Positions 1 through 7,867 of a stretch of DNA of 64,000 nt are shown one piece after another. Both the position numbers and the translations under genes were made by a program. The notes beneath the pieces are model-generated. The model had not been told where the DNA came from. It saw nothing but the letters and a program-made list of their open reading frames with translations, and searched no databases. Positions within the stretch are counted from its first letter, which is position 1, and every line of letters starts with the position of its first letter. This stretch comes from Phycisphaerales bacterium (lineage in GTDB: Bacteria > Planctomycetota > Phycisphaerae > Phycisphaerales > UBA1924), in the NCBI GenBank assembly GCA_020850415.1, contig JADZER010000004.1:62001-126000 (forward strand), read 5' to 3'.

Positions 1-1946
1 AGCCGCTCGCGCGCCGAGCGGTCGTACGCCGGGCACACCGCCTCCACCCGGTCGTGGAGGTTGCGGTACATCCAGTCCGCCGAGCCGAAGTACCACTTGC
101 CGTCGACCGGGTCCGCCTGCCCGTCGGCGAAGTGGAACACCCGCGAGTGCTCCAGGAACCGCCCGACCACCGACCACACCCGGATGTTCTCGCTCATCCC
201 CGGCACGCCCGGGCGCAGGCAGCAGAACCCCCGCACCACCAGCTCGATCTTCACCCCCGCCTGCGACGCCCGGTAGAGCCGCTCGGTGATGTTGATGTCC
301 TCCAGCGAGTTGAACTTGGCGAAGATCCTCGCCGGCCGGCCCGCGCGGGCGTGCTCGACCTCGTTGTCGATCAGCGCGCTGAACCGCTCCCGCATCGTGG
401 TCGGCGCGATCAGCAGCTCGTTGTACTCGGTCTGCGCGCTGCGCCCGGTCAGCAGGTTGAACAGCCCCACCACATCCTCGGTGATCCGCGGGTTGCAGGT
501 CAGCAGCCCAAGATCCGTGTAGAGCTGGGCCGTCGCCGGGTTGTAGTTCCCCGTGCCCACATGCGCGTAGCACCGCAGCCCCTGCCCCTCGCGACGCACC
601 ACCAGCGAGCACTTGCAGTGGGTCTTCAGCCCCACCACGCCGTACGCCACATGCACCCCGTGCTTCTCCAGCATCCGCGCGAAGCGCAGGTTCTTCTGCT
701 CGTCGAACCGCGCCCGCAGCTCCACCAGGCACGCCACCTGCTTGCCGTCCTCCGCCGCGCGGATCAGCGACGCCACGAACGGCGAGTCCCGGCTCGTGCG
801 GTAGATCGTCTGCTTGATCGCCAGCACATCGGGGTCCCGCGCCGCCGCCGCGATGAAACGCTCCACGCTCTCCTTGAACGACTCGTACGGGTGGTGCAGG
901 AAGATGTCCCGCTCGCGGATCAACGCGAATATGTCCGCCTCCGGGTCCGCCAGGGCCGGCGGCGACACCGGCCGGTAGTGCGACAGCTTCAGCTCCGGAC
1001 GGTCCAGCGACGCGATCTCCGCCAGGTCCTGATACTCCAGCGGGCCCGGGCGCGCGTACACATCCTCCGCCGTCAGCAACAGCTCCTCGAGGATGTACCG
1101 CAGCATCTCCTCGCAGGGGTGCTCCGGGACCTCCATCCGAACCGCCTCCGCGAACCGACGAAGCTGCAGCTCCGCCTCCACATGCTCGTACAGATTGTCC
1201 GACTCGTCGTCCTTCGTCTGCACCGATGCGTTCCGCGTCAGACGGAACGACATCACCCGGTGGATCGTCATCCCCGGGAACAGATCCTCCAGGTTGTTCT
1301 TGATCAGCTCGTCCAGCGGCAGCAGACGGATCACCGAACCCGTCCGCTCGATATCCACGAACCGCGGCAGCACATCCGGCACCTTGATCCGCGCGAACAA
1401 CTGCTCGGTCCCGCCCTGCGGGCCCACCAGCACGCCCAGGTTCTCAGACAGGTTCGAGATGAACGGGAACTTGTGCCCCGGGTCCACCGCCAGCGGCGTC
1501 AGGATCGGGAACACATTGTCCCGGTACCACTGATCCACACGACAACGCTCCCCCTCCGCCAGATCCTCGTACCGCAGGATGTGGATCCCCGCCTCCACCA
1601 GCTGCGGCCGGGCGATCTCCAGCCAGATCCGGGCCTGCTCGGCCTGCAGGCCCTTGGTCATCGCCCGCAGCTCCCCGAGCGTCCGCGTCGGCCGCCGCCC
1701 GTCCGGCGACGGCGTCTCCACGCCGCTGGCGATGTACCGCTTCAGCAGCCCCACCCGCTTCATGAAGAACTCGTCCAGGTTGTTCGCGAAGATCGCCAGG
1801 AACTTCACCCGCTCCAGCAGCGGGAACGACTCGTCCGCCGCCTGGGCCAGCACCCGCCGGTTGAACTCCAGCCACGACAGGTCGCGGTTGAAATAACGGG
1901 CCTCGTCGGGCGCGGCGGGGGACGGTGGTTGGGTCTGCTCGGTCAT
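1..1946 (-). CDS. ppk1: Polyphosphate kinase 1 (3' end outside window)
   Basis: PPK1 makes inorganic polyphosphate reversibly from ATP. Reading starts at ATG 1946 (MTEQTQPPSP) and runs off the left edge, so about 648 residues are present; PPK1 is normally near 700, so only the very C-terminus is missing. The N-terminal block YFNRDLSWLEFNRRVL (residues ~18-33) is followed by NNLDEFFMKRVG. The catalytic part has LKTHCKCSLVV and YAHVGTGNYN, whose His (residue ~462) matches the autophosphorylated His of the family. Late motifs FLEHSRVFHF and GSADWMYRNL are intact. It begins 9 bp after the pterin-synthase-like gene on the same strand and is probably co-transcribed with it. The family assignment is firm. 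Confidence 0.96.
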   Translation of the reverse strand, partial: MTEQTQPPSPAAPDEARYFNRDLSWLEFNRRVLAQAADESFPLLERVKFLAIFANNLDEFFMKRVGLLKRYIASGVETPSPDGRRPTRTLGELRAMTKGLQAEQARIWLEIARPQLVEAGIHILRYEDLAEGERCRVDQWYRDNVFPILTPLAVDPGHKFPFISNLSENLGVLVGPQGGTEQLFARIKVPDVLPRFVDIERTGSVIRLLPLDELIKNNLEDLFPGMTIHRVMSFRLTRNASVQTKDDESDNLYEHVEAELQLRRFAEAVRMEVPEHPCEEMLRYILEELLLTAEDVYARPGPLEYQDLAEIASLDRPELKLSHYRPVSPPALADPEADIFALIRERDIFLHHPYESFKESVERFIAAAARDPDVLAIKQTIYRTSRDSPFVASLIRAAEDGKQVACLVELRARFDEQKNLRFARMLEKHGVHVAYGVVGLKTHCKCSLVVRREGQGLRCYAHVGTGNYNPATAQLYTDLGLLTCNPRITEDVVGLFNLLTGRSAQTEYNELLIAPTTMRERFSALIDNEVEHARAGRPARIFAKFNSLEDINITERLYRASQAGVKIELVVRGFCCLRPGVPGMSENIRVWSVVGRFLEHSRVFHFADGQADPVDGKWYFGSADWMYRNLHDRVEAVCPAYDRSARER

Positions 1947-1955
1947 GCGGCTTGC

Positions 1956-2345
1956 TCAGGCGTCGTGCGGACCGGGACGGTAGGTCGCGGCACACCCCGG
2001 CGCTTCGGTCACGCGGCAGGCCGAAACCCGCGCCCCCGCCGGCAGCACCCCCGCCAGCCGCGACGAGACCGCCCCGGCGATGTGCCGCGCCACCAGCTCC
2101 GCCGTCGGGTTCACCCGGTCAAACGGCGCCGTCGCGTTCAGGTCGGCGTTCGCAAAGCACCCCGTCACCTCGGCCAGCGCCGCCCCCACCGCGTGGAAGT
2201 CGCACAGCAGCCCGTCGGCGTCCAGCGTCGGCCCGGCGACCGTCAGCGTCACCCGCCAGTTGTGCCCGTGCACCGGCTCCCGCGACCCCGCGATCACGAT
2301 CGCATGGGCCGCACAGAACTCCGCACTCACCTCCAGCTCAAACAT
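1956..2345 (-). CDS. 6-pyruvoyl-tetrahydropterin synthase/QueD-fold protein with Glu in place of the catalytic Cys
   Basis: A 129-residue T-fold protein. ATG 2345 (MFELEVSAEF) is chosen because the family begins there; an upstream in-frame extension has no homology-like content. The zinc ligands are visible: His14 (SAEFCAAHA) and the HGH at 26-28. NPTAELVARH (~79-88) and Glu114 (RVTEAP) match the pterin-binding side. QueD has CxxxHGH; here the segment is GSREPVHGH, with no Cys and a Glu three residues before HGH, as in PTPS-III proteins that release 6-hydroxymethyl-dihydropterin for folate synthesis. The usual DHxxLN is also altered, to NADLN. Role in folate rather than queuosine synthesis is inference. 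It is the first gene of an apparent operon with ppk1. Confidence 0.85.
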   Translation of the reverse strand: MFELEVSAEFCAAHAIVIAGSREPVHGHNWRVTLTVAGPTLDADGLLCDFHAVGAALAEVTGCFANADLNATAPFDRVNPTAELVARHIAGAVSSRLAGVLPAGARVSACRVTEAPGCAATYRPGPHDA

Positions 2346-2477
2346 CCCCGCAGTATAGAAACTGTCGCGAAACAGAGCCCGAAGCGCAAGAGAGGGCCCG
2401 ACCCCGGCGCACGCACCCCGCCCGAAGCCCCCGGCCACCCCGGCCCGGCCGGTCGCTCCCGGCGCGTACCATCCCCC
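2346..2477. promoter_or_regulatory. Divergent control region between the PTPS-like gene and uvrC
   Basis: Short intergenic region with divergent starts. On the minus strand a TATACT box (2357-2352) lies 6 bases before the PTPS ATG. Two GAAAC units repeat with an 11-bp period (2358-2362 and 2369-2373), one helical turn apart. Nothing else recognisable is present. Confidence 0.35.
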
Positions 2478-3920
2478 GTGCCCGACGACCCCGTCCCCCA
2501 GCCGACCGACGCCGACGGTCTCGCCCCCGCCGACGCCCCGCCGCCCTGGGGGGCCGAGCCGCGCGACGAGCGCCTCGCCCGCCTCAGCAAGAAGGCCCGC
2601 AACCTGCCCGACAAGCCCGGCGTCTACCTCATGAAGGACGCCAAGGGCGTCGTCCTCTATGTCGGCAAGGCCTCCCGCCTCGCCGACCGTGTCGCCAGCT
2701 ACTTCGTCCCTTCAGCGGATCTCGGGGTCAACAAACAGCCCCTCCTCGAGGTCGTCCACGATTTCGAGACCCTCCTCTGCGAGGGCGAGTGGGAGGCCCT
2801 CCTCACCGAGAACCGCCTCATCAAGGACATCAAGCCCCGCTTCAATGTCCGCCTGGTGGACGACAAGACCTTCCCCTACCTGGTCATCACCCAGCGCGAG
2901 GACTTCCCCCGCGTCTTCGTCACCCGCAACCCCGAGGGCCGGCGCGACGACGGCTCGGTCGCCCCCGAGATGAAGGGCGCCCGCGTCTTCGGCCCGTTCG
3001 TCAACGCCGGGGCCCTCCGCGAGGCCGTCCAGGTCCTCCAGCGCGTCTTCAAGTTCCGCACCTGCAAGCTCGACATCGCCGAGGGCGACCCCAAGAACCG
3101 CCACTTCCGCCCCTGCCTGCTCTACGCCATCGGCCAGTGCACCGCCCCCTGCGCCGACAAGATCTCCAAAGAAGCCTACCGCGACGACGCCGAACGCTTC
3201 GTCCGCTTCCTCGGCTCCAAGCGGTCCGTCGTCCTCCGTGAGATGCGCGACGAGATGAAGCAGGCCGCGGCCGACCTCCGCTTCGAACGCGCCGCCGCGC
3301 TCCGCGACCAGATCCGCGCCATCGACAAGCTCGACGAGCGATCCACCCGCAGCGCCGGCTGGCAGCCCGAGACCGAGATCGGCTACATCGACCCCGACCG
3401 AGGCCTCCGCTCCCTCCAGAAGACCCTCGCCCTCGACGCCCCCATCCGCTGCATCGAGGCGATCGACATCGCCCACCTCCAGGGCGGCGAGACCGTCGGC
3501 TCCAAGGTCTGCTTCGTCGACGGCAGACCCTTCAAGAACGAGTACCGCCGCTACCGCATCCGCTCGGTGGACGGCGGCAACGACGACTACTCCAGCATCC
3601 GCGAGGTCGTCAGCCGGCGCTACCGCGAGGCCGGCGAGGGCCACGAGCTCTACCCCGATGTCATCCTCATCGACGGCGGCCTGGGCCAGCTCCACGCCGC
3701 CCTCGAGGCCTTCGAACAGCTCGACACCCGCCCCCCCATGGTCATCAGCCTCGCCAAGAAAGAAGAGCTCATCTACACCCAGGAGCGCGCGGAGCCCATC
3801 AAGCTCGGGCGCGAGAACCCCGGCCTCCGCCTCTGCCAGGCCATCCGCGACGAGGCCCACCGCTTCGCCCAGCACTACCACCATGTGCTGCGCCGGAAGA
3901 AGACACTGGACGAGGACTGA
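2478..3920 (+). CDS. uvrC: Excinuclease ABC subunit UvrC, lacking the C-terminal HhH domain
   Basis: UvrC makes both incisions in nucleotide excision repair after UvrAB loading. The start is GTG 2478 (VPDDPVPQPT), giving 480 residues; the same frame is open far upstream but that part is antisense to ppk1. The GIY-YIG domain is at ~45-130 (PGVYLMKDAKG...LYVGKA). A UVR motif lies at ~258-290 (DLRFERAAALRDQI). The RNase-H-like nuclease follows, with its acidic residues and His visible in AIDIAHL, GNDDY, LIDGGLGQL and EAHRFA. The protein stops at RRKKTLDED, exactly where the tandem helix-hairpin-helix domain of ~600-residue UvrC proteins should begin. The downstream sequence does not encode that domain in any frame I could see. 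Confidence 0.93.
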   Translation: MPDDPVPQPTDADGLAPADAPPPWGAEPRDERLARLSKKARNLPDKPGVYLMKDAKGVVLYVGKASRLADRVASYFVPSADLGVNKQPLLEVVHDFETLLCEGEWEALLTENRLIKDIKPRFNVRLVDDKTFPYLVITQREDFPRVFVTRNPEGRRDDGSVAPEMKGARVFGPFVNAGALREAVQVLQRVFKFRTCKLDIAEGDPKNRHFRPCLLYAIGQCTAPCADKISKEAYRDDAERFVRFLGSKRSVVLREMRDEMKQAAADLRFERAAALRDQIRAIDKLDERSTRSAGWQPETEIGYIDPDRGLRSLQKTLALDAPIRCIEAIDIAHLQGGETVGSKVCFVDGRPFKNEYRRYRIRSVDGGNDDYSSIREVVSRRYREAGEGHELYPDVILIDGGLGQLHAALEAFEQLDTRPPMVISLAKKEELIYTQERAEPIKLGRENPGLRLCQAIRDEAHRFAQHYHHVLRRKKTLDED

Positions 3921-4013
3921 GGTGAGGGCACGCCCGCCGCTCGCACCCCGCCCGAGCCCCGCAACGCCGGCCGAGCGATGGGCGCGAGGTCGGCGTTCGC
4001 GAGGTAGTGACGC

Positions 4014-4985
4014 CTACATCCCCCCCAAATACCCCGCCGCCGCCTCACGAAACCCCACAAACTCCATCCCCAGGTGCTCGCGGGCCTTCACCGTCGGCGC
4101 GGTCGAGTCCTTCGCGCCCATCCTCGCCATCCCCTCGTCGAACGGCAGCAGCGCCCCGAGCCCCAGCATCCCGATCGCCCGGGCCTTCAACGCCGCGAAC
4201 TCGGCCGGGATCGGCCGGGCCCTGATCCCCGGCTTGGCCAGCGACACATGATCGCGGAAGAACTCCAGCAGCTCGGGCCAGGTCACCGTCTCGGCGCCCG
4301 TCAGCGGGTACACCTCGCCCACCGCCGCCTCCCGCTCCAGGCTCTCCGCGATCGCCCGCGCCACATCGCCCACGAACACCGGCTGCACCCTGGGCGACTC
4401 GAACGGCGGCAGGGGCATCACCCCCTTCGTGCGCGCAAAGTAGGGCATGAACAGGAACGGCGCGATCCGCCCCCGCGCCCAGTCGGCGCACATCTGCGTG
4501 AACTCGCCCCCCGGCCCGTGGATCAGCCCCGGACGCAGGATCGTCCAGCGCACCCCCGACGCCCGGATCGCCTGCTCGCCCGCGAACTTCGACCGCGCGT
4601 ACCCGGTCTTGCCGTTGTCCGACACCCCCAGCGCCGACACATGCACCAGCCGGTCGCACTTGACCCCCCGCATCGCCGCCAGCAGCATCCGCACCGCCAG
4701 CACATGCACCCGCTCGAAGAGCTGACCGCCCGGCCCCTCGCGGATAATCCCGATGGTGTTCACCGCCGCCACGCTCCCGGTCAGCAGCCGGGCCAGCGCG
4801 CCCTCGTCGAAGATGTCCCCCTCGACCAGCTCCAGGCCCTCGCCGGGCGGCAGCACCCGGGCCGCCTTCTCCGGGTCCCGGACCAGGGCCCGGACCCGGC
4901 GCCCCCGCGCCAGCAGCTCGGCGATCGTGTGCCGGCCCACGAAGCCCGTCGCCCCCGTCACCGCCACCGTGCCCGCACTGCCCAT
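4014..4985 (-). CDS. NAD(P)-binding SDR-type protein (NDUFA9/complex I-associated-like)
   Basis: 323-residue atypical short-chain dehydrogenase. ATG 4985 (MGSAGTVAVTG) is chosen because the Rossmann motif TGATGFVGRH starts at once. The body resembles NDUFA9-like and UDP-sugar-epimerase-like proteins: LVEGDIFDEGAL, VNTIGI, then YARSKFAGEQ with the SDR YxxxK, and LRPGLIHGP. The C-terminal half (ALLPFDEGMARMG) has no known catalytic signature. Substrate unknown. It converges with uvrC, 93 bp away, and diverges from the ABC ATPase gene. Confidence 0.82.
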   Translation of the reverse strand: MGSAGTVAVTGATGFVGRHTIAELLARGRRVRALVRDPEKAARVLPPGEGLELVEGDIFDEGALARLLTGSVAAVNTIGIIREGPGGQLFERVHVLAVRMLLAAMRGVKCDRLVHVSALGVSDNGKTGYARSKFAGEQAIRASGVRWTILRPGLIHGPGGEFTQMCADWARGRIAPFLFMPYFARTKGVMPLPPFESPRVQPVFVGDVARAIAESLEREAAVGEVYPLTGAETVTWPELLEFFRDHVSLAKPGIRARPIPAEFAALKARAIGMLGLGALLPFDEGMARMGAKDSTAPTVKAREHLGMEFVGFREAAAGYLGGM

Positions 4986-5053
4986 CGCCCGACCTCCCAA
5001 GTCCGCGCCAAACCCACCGGGGCCGCAGTGTAGCGGTAGCATCCCGCCAGCCC

Positions 5054-5845
5054 ATGACCCTGCTCGCCGAGAACCTCTCGTTCGCCTACCGGCCCGGGAC
5101 CCCCGTCCTGCGCTCGGTCTCCGCCGCCTTCGAGCCCGGGCAGGTGACCGCCATCCTCGGCCCCAACGGCTCGGGGAAGTCCACTCTCGTGCGCTGCTTG
5201 CTGGGACTGCTGGCGCCGGGCGAAGGCAGGACGGCCATATCAGACCGGTCTGTCTATTCAATCTCCGAGCCCGAACGGGCGGGGATGATGGCCTATGTCC
5301 CCCAGCGCCCGAGCATCGCCTTTGGGTTCACGGTGGCCGATGTCGTGGCTCTGGGCTGCGGCCCGGGTTGCCCTGCCGCCCGGGCCCGCGCCCTGGCCGA
5401 GGCCGCCCTGGAGGCCGTCGGGCTCGCCCACCGGGCCGAGGAGCCGTTCGCCGAGCTAAGCATGGGCCAGCAGCAGCGGGGCGTGCTGGCGCGGGCGATT
5501 GCCCAGCTCCGCGCCGGCGCCGGCGGGGGACCCCAGGCCCTCCTGGCGGATGAGCCCGCCAGCGCCATGGACCCACGCCACGCCCTCGGGGCGATGGGCC
5601 TGCTCCGGGACCAGGCCAGCGCCGGGCGGGTGGTCGCGGTCGTCCTCCACGACCTGACCGCCGCCCTGCGATTCGCCGATCGGGCCCTGCTGCTCGACGA
5701 CACCGGGCGCGTGGCGGCGGCGGGGCCGGTCCGCGACACGCTGGCAACCTCGACCCTGGAGAAAGTCTTCGGGGTCCGGTTCACCCGGCTGGCCGATGGG
5801 GGCGTCGAGGCCCTCGTGCCCACGGTCCCCCCGGCCGCCCGCTAG
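5054..5845 (+). CDS. ABC transporter ATP-binding protein (FecE/HmuV-like, orphan)
   Basis: 263-residue nucleotide-binding subunit that would power an importer or exporter at the cytoplasmic face. Walker A is GPNGSGKST (~35-43). The Q-loop is in YVPQRPS, Walker B is ALLADEP, and the H-loop is VVLHDLTAALRFAD. The signature reads LSMGQQQRG instead of LSGGQ, and the D-loop SAMD instead of SALD. The C-terminal LEKVFGVRF is typical of iron-siderophore/haem/cobalamin ATPases. No permease or binding protein is adjacent, so partners must be elsewhere. The next gene starts 15 bp downstream. The substrate cannot be assigned. Confidence 0.85.
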   Translation: MTLLAENLSFAYRPGTPVLRSVSAAFEPGQVTAILGPNGSGKSTLVRCLLGLLAPGEGRTAISDRSVYSISEPERAGMMAYVPQRPSIAFGFTVADVVALGCGPGCPAARARALAEAALEAVGLAHRAEEPFAELSMGQQQRGVLARAIAQLRAGAGGGPQALLADEPASAMDPRHALGAMGLLRDQASAGRVVAVVLHDLTAALRFADRALLLDDTGRVAAAGPVRDTLATSTLEKVFGVRFTRLADGGVEALVPTVPPAAR

Positions 5846-5860
5846 AATCGCCCACAGACC

Positions 5861-6637
5861 ATGGGCAACTGGATCCAAATCCTCATCGTCGTGCTCGCGA
5901 TCGGCGGTCCGGCTATCGGGAAGGCCCTCGAAGCCATCCACAAGCAGCGCCAGGAGCGAGAGCGCAAGAAGGAACTGGAAGACTCCCGGCGGGAGGCCCT
6001 CCGGACCGGCCAGCCGACGGCGCAGATCAAGGTTTCCACCCAGGCCCCGCCCCAGATGGTCGCGAAGGAGGGTTCCCAGCCCGCCGCGACGGCTCAGGAG
6101 CGGATACGGGAGCTCGCCCGCAAACGCCAGCAGCAGATCGAAGAGCTCCGGCGCCGCCAGCAGGCTGCCGGCCAGCAAGGCCAGCAGCGACAGGGCCCGC
6201 GTCCGACCACGCCGCCCGCGCGTAGCCAGCCTCGGGCCACCCCCGCGGCCGGGGGCCGGAATCAGGCGCCAGCCCGGCCGCAATCACAGACGCAACCCCT
6301 GCCGCCAGCCCGAACCCCGCCGCGCCCGCCGGTCCAGCCGCAACCCCGCCCGCAGGTCCGCCAGCAGACCATTGGGATGCCCCCGCCGGTGCGGCCAATC
6401 CCGCGCCGGCCCCAGATCGTGCCGCAGACCGAGGAGAGCGACACCACCGCGACCTCGATCCACACGCTGAAGGCAGGCCCCCAGATGACCCGCCCGTCGC
6501 TGGAGCCGGCCCCGGCGCCGGTGACGATCATCGGCAAGGCCATGACCGCGGAGGACTGGCGTCGGTTCATCGTGGCCAAGGAGCTCCTCGACCCACCGCT
6601 GGCGTTGCGCCGGCACAGCAACGAGCCGATGGAGTGA
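5861..6637 (+). CDS. Membrane-anchored Gln/Pro-rich protein of unknown function
   Basis: Not recognised. 258 residues. A hydrophobic N-terminal segment (ILIVVLAIGGPAIG, ~7-20) probably anchors it, followed by a highly charged helix rich in Arg, Lys, Glu and Gln (~25-50 and ~85-115, coiled-coil-like). A long Pro/Gln/Ala/Arg linker (~115-195) follows. The C-terminus forms a compact block TAEDWRRFIVAKELLDPPLALR that looks conserved rather than low-complexity. The gene lies 15 bp after the ABC ATPase and may share its transcript. A scaffold or membrane-adaptor role is only a guess. Confidence 0.7.
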   Translation: MGNWIQILIVVLAIGGPAIGKALEAIHKQRQERERKKELEDSRREALRTGQPTAQIKVSTQAPPQMVAKEGSQPAATAQERIRELARKRQQQIEELRRRQQAAGQQGQQRQGPRPTTPPARSQPRATPAAGGRNQAPARPQSQTQPLPPARTPPRPPVQPQPRPQVRQQTIGMPPPVRPIPRRPQIVPQTEESDTTATSIHTLKAGPQMTRPSLEPAPAPVTIIGKAMTAEDWRRFIVAKELLDPPLALRRHSNEPME

Positions 6638-6675
6638 GAGGGCCCCGGACACGCCGATCCCGTACACTTCTCCCC

Positions 6676-7518
6676 ATGGCTTCTCGGCTGTGCAAAGTGG
6701 TGTTGGCGGCGAGCGTCCCGGCGGCGCTCGTGGGGTGCGATTCGCCCGACTCGATGCGGGGGGCCACCAGCCTGCTCCAGATGTGGCAGCCCCCCAGCCC
6801 CCTCGAAGCCGCGGAGATGGCGATCGACCCCTGGGACGCCGACGCCCGGGCCCGCGGCACGATGCTGCTGGCCAACGGCTACTTCGGCGGCGAGGACCCC
6901 TACCACGCCCTGTATCTCGAGCGGGCCAGCGATGAGGATGCCAATGTCCGGGCCGCGGCCCTGCGGGGGCTCAGCCTCCACGGCCAGCCGGAGGATGTGC
7001 CCCTGATCGCCGCGGCCCTGGAAGATCCCAACGCGCGTGTGCGCCTTGAGGCCTGCCGGGCGCTCCAGCGCGTGCACGACCCCGCGGCGATCGACGCGCT
7101 GATCGTGCTGACGCGGCTCCCCGTGCTGACGCCACCGGAGCAGGCGGGCGAGAACGAGCCCACGATCCGCACCGAGGCGGCCCACGCGCTGGGCCAGTAC
7201 GCCGAGCCGCGGGTCATCCAGCCGCTCATCAGCGCCCTCGACGACCGCTTCCTCGCGGTCAACGAGGCGGCACGGCGCTCGCTGCGCACCCTGACCGGCC
7301 AGGACTTCGGCTTTGACCGAAAGGCCTGGCTGAAGTGGTACCAGGAGACCGACACCCCCTTTGCGGGGCGCACGGCGTACATCTACCCGGCGTTCCGGCG
7401 GGACAAGTTCTTCTGGGAGTACATCCCCTTCGTGCCCGAGCCCCCGAACGAGACCGCGAGCACGCCGGTGGGCTTCCCGCCCGCGCTCGAGCGCCGGGAC
7501 GAGCCGTCGGACGGGTGA
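6676..7518 (+). CDS. HEAT-repeat lipoprotein
   Basis: 280-residue predicted lipoprotein. ATG 6676 gives a short signal sequence ending in the lipobox LVGC with Cys21; an upstream in-frame start is less convincing. The mature part carries HEAT/PBS-type helical repeats: DANVRAAALRGLSLHG, DPNARVRLEACRALQ, TIRTEAAHALGQY and VNEAARRSLRTLTG. Such solenoids bind proteins rather than catalyse. The C-terminal ~60 residues (WYQETDTPFAGRTAYIYPAF) are outside the repeat. It follows the Gln/Pro-rich gene by 38 bp. Confidence 0.85.
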   Translation: MASRLCKVVLAASVPAALVGCDSPDSMRGATSLLQMWQPPSPLEAAEMAIDPWDADARARGTMLLANGYFGGEDPYHALYLERASDEDANVRAAALRGLSLHGQPEDVPLIAAALEDPNARVRLEACRALQRVHDPAAIDALIVLTRLPVLTPPEQAGENEPTIRTEAAHALGQYAEPRVIQPLISALDDRFLAVNEAARRSLRTLTGQDFGFDRKAWLKWYQETDTPFAGRTAYIYPAFRRDKFFWEYIPFVPEPPNETASTPVGFPPALERRDEPSDG

Positions 7519-7867
7519 TCGGGCAGGCCTCTGCCTCGCCCGCGTCCGTGCGCACGCTCTGGGGGGAAGGGCGTTGTCTGGCTGATTTGGCGATGTATAC
7601 CAAGTTATACCGGTGTATAGCCCAATCACGCTATACATGGGTAGAGCTCGATAGAACTCCCGGCCGGCGGGGCCGCGCCGTGGCCTCACCTGTGCAGCGC
7701 TCCGGTCGGGCGCCCCGGCGATGGACGGGCAAACGGCCACCGGCGTCCGATACCGCGGCGGTAGCTTCGCTCGTTCGGCGGATCGGCCTCGACGGGCGGC
7801 ACCCATCGGCCGATAGGGGGACTGACCGCGCCCGCCGCTCCCGGTGCGCGCGGGAAGGGAGGTCCGC
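7519..7867. other. Gene-free stretch with AT-rich operator-like repeats
   Basis: No convincing gene. The stretch contains an AT-rich island at 7593-7640 in otherwise ~70% GC DNA. It holds four TATAC/GTATA half-sites: GTATA 7595-7599, TATAC 7606-7610, GTATA 7614-7618 and TATAC 7632-7636. Two of them form a perfect 8-bp inverted repeat, TGTATAGC (7613-7620) and GCTATACA (7629-7636 plus 1). This looks like a promoter/operator for the downstream dehydrogenase, but no regulator gene is adjacent. Confidence 0.5.

Noticed and set aside
54-2477. Very long open frame on the plus strand running into uvrC
   Set aside because: The part before 2478 is antisense to ppk1 and the PTPS gene and is Arg/Pro/His-rich without any family resemblance. 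Only the uvrC portion is real.
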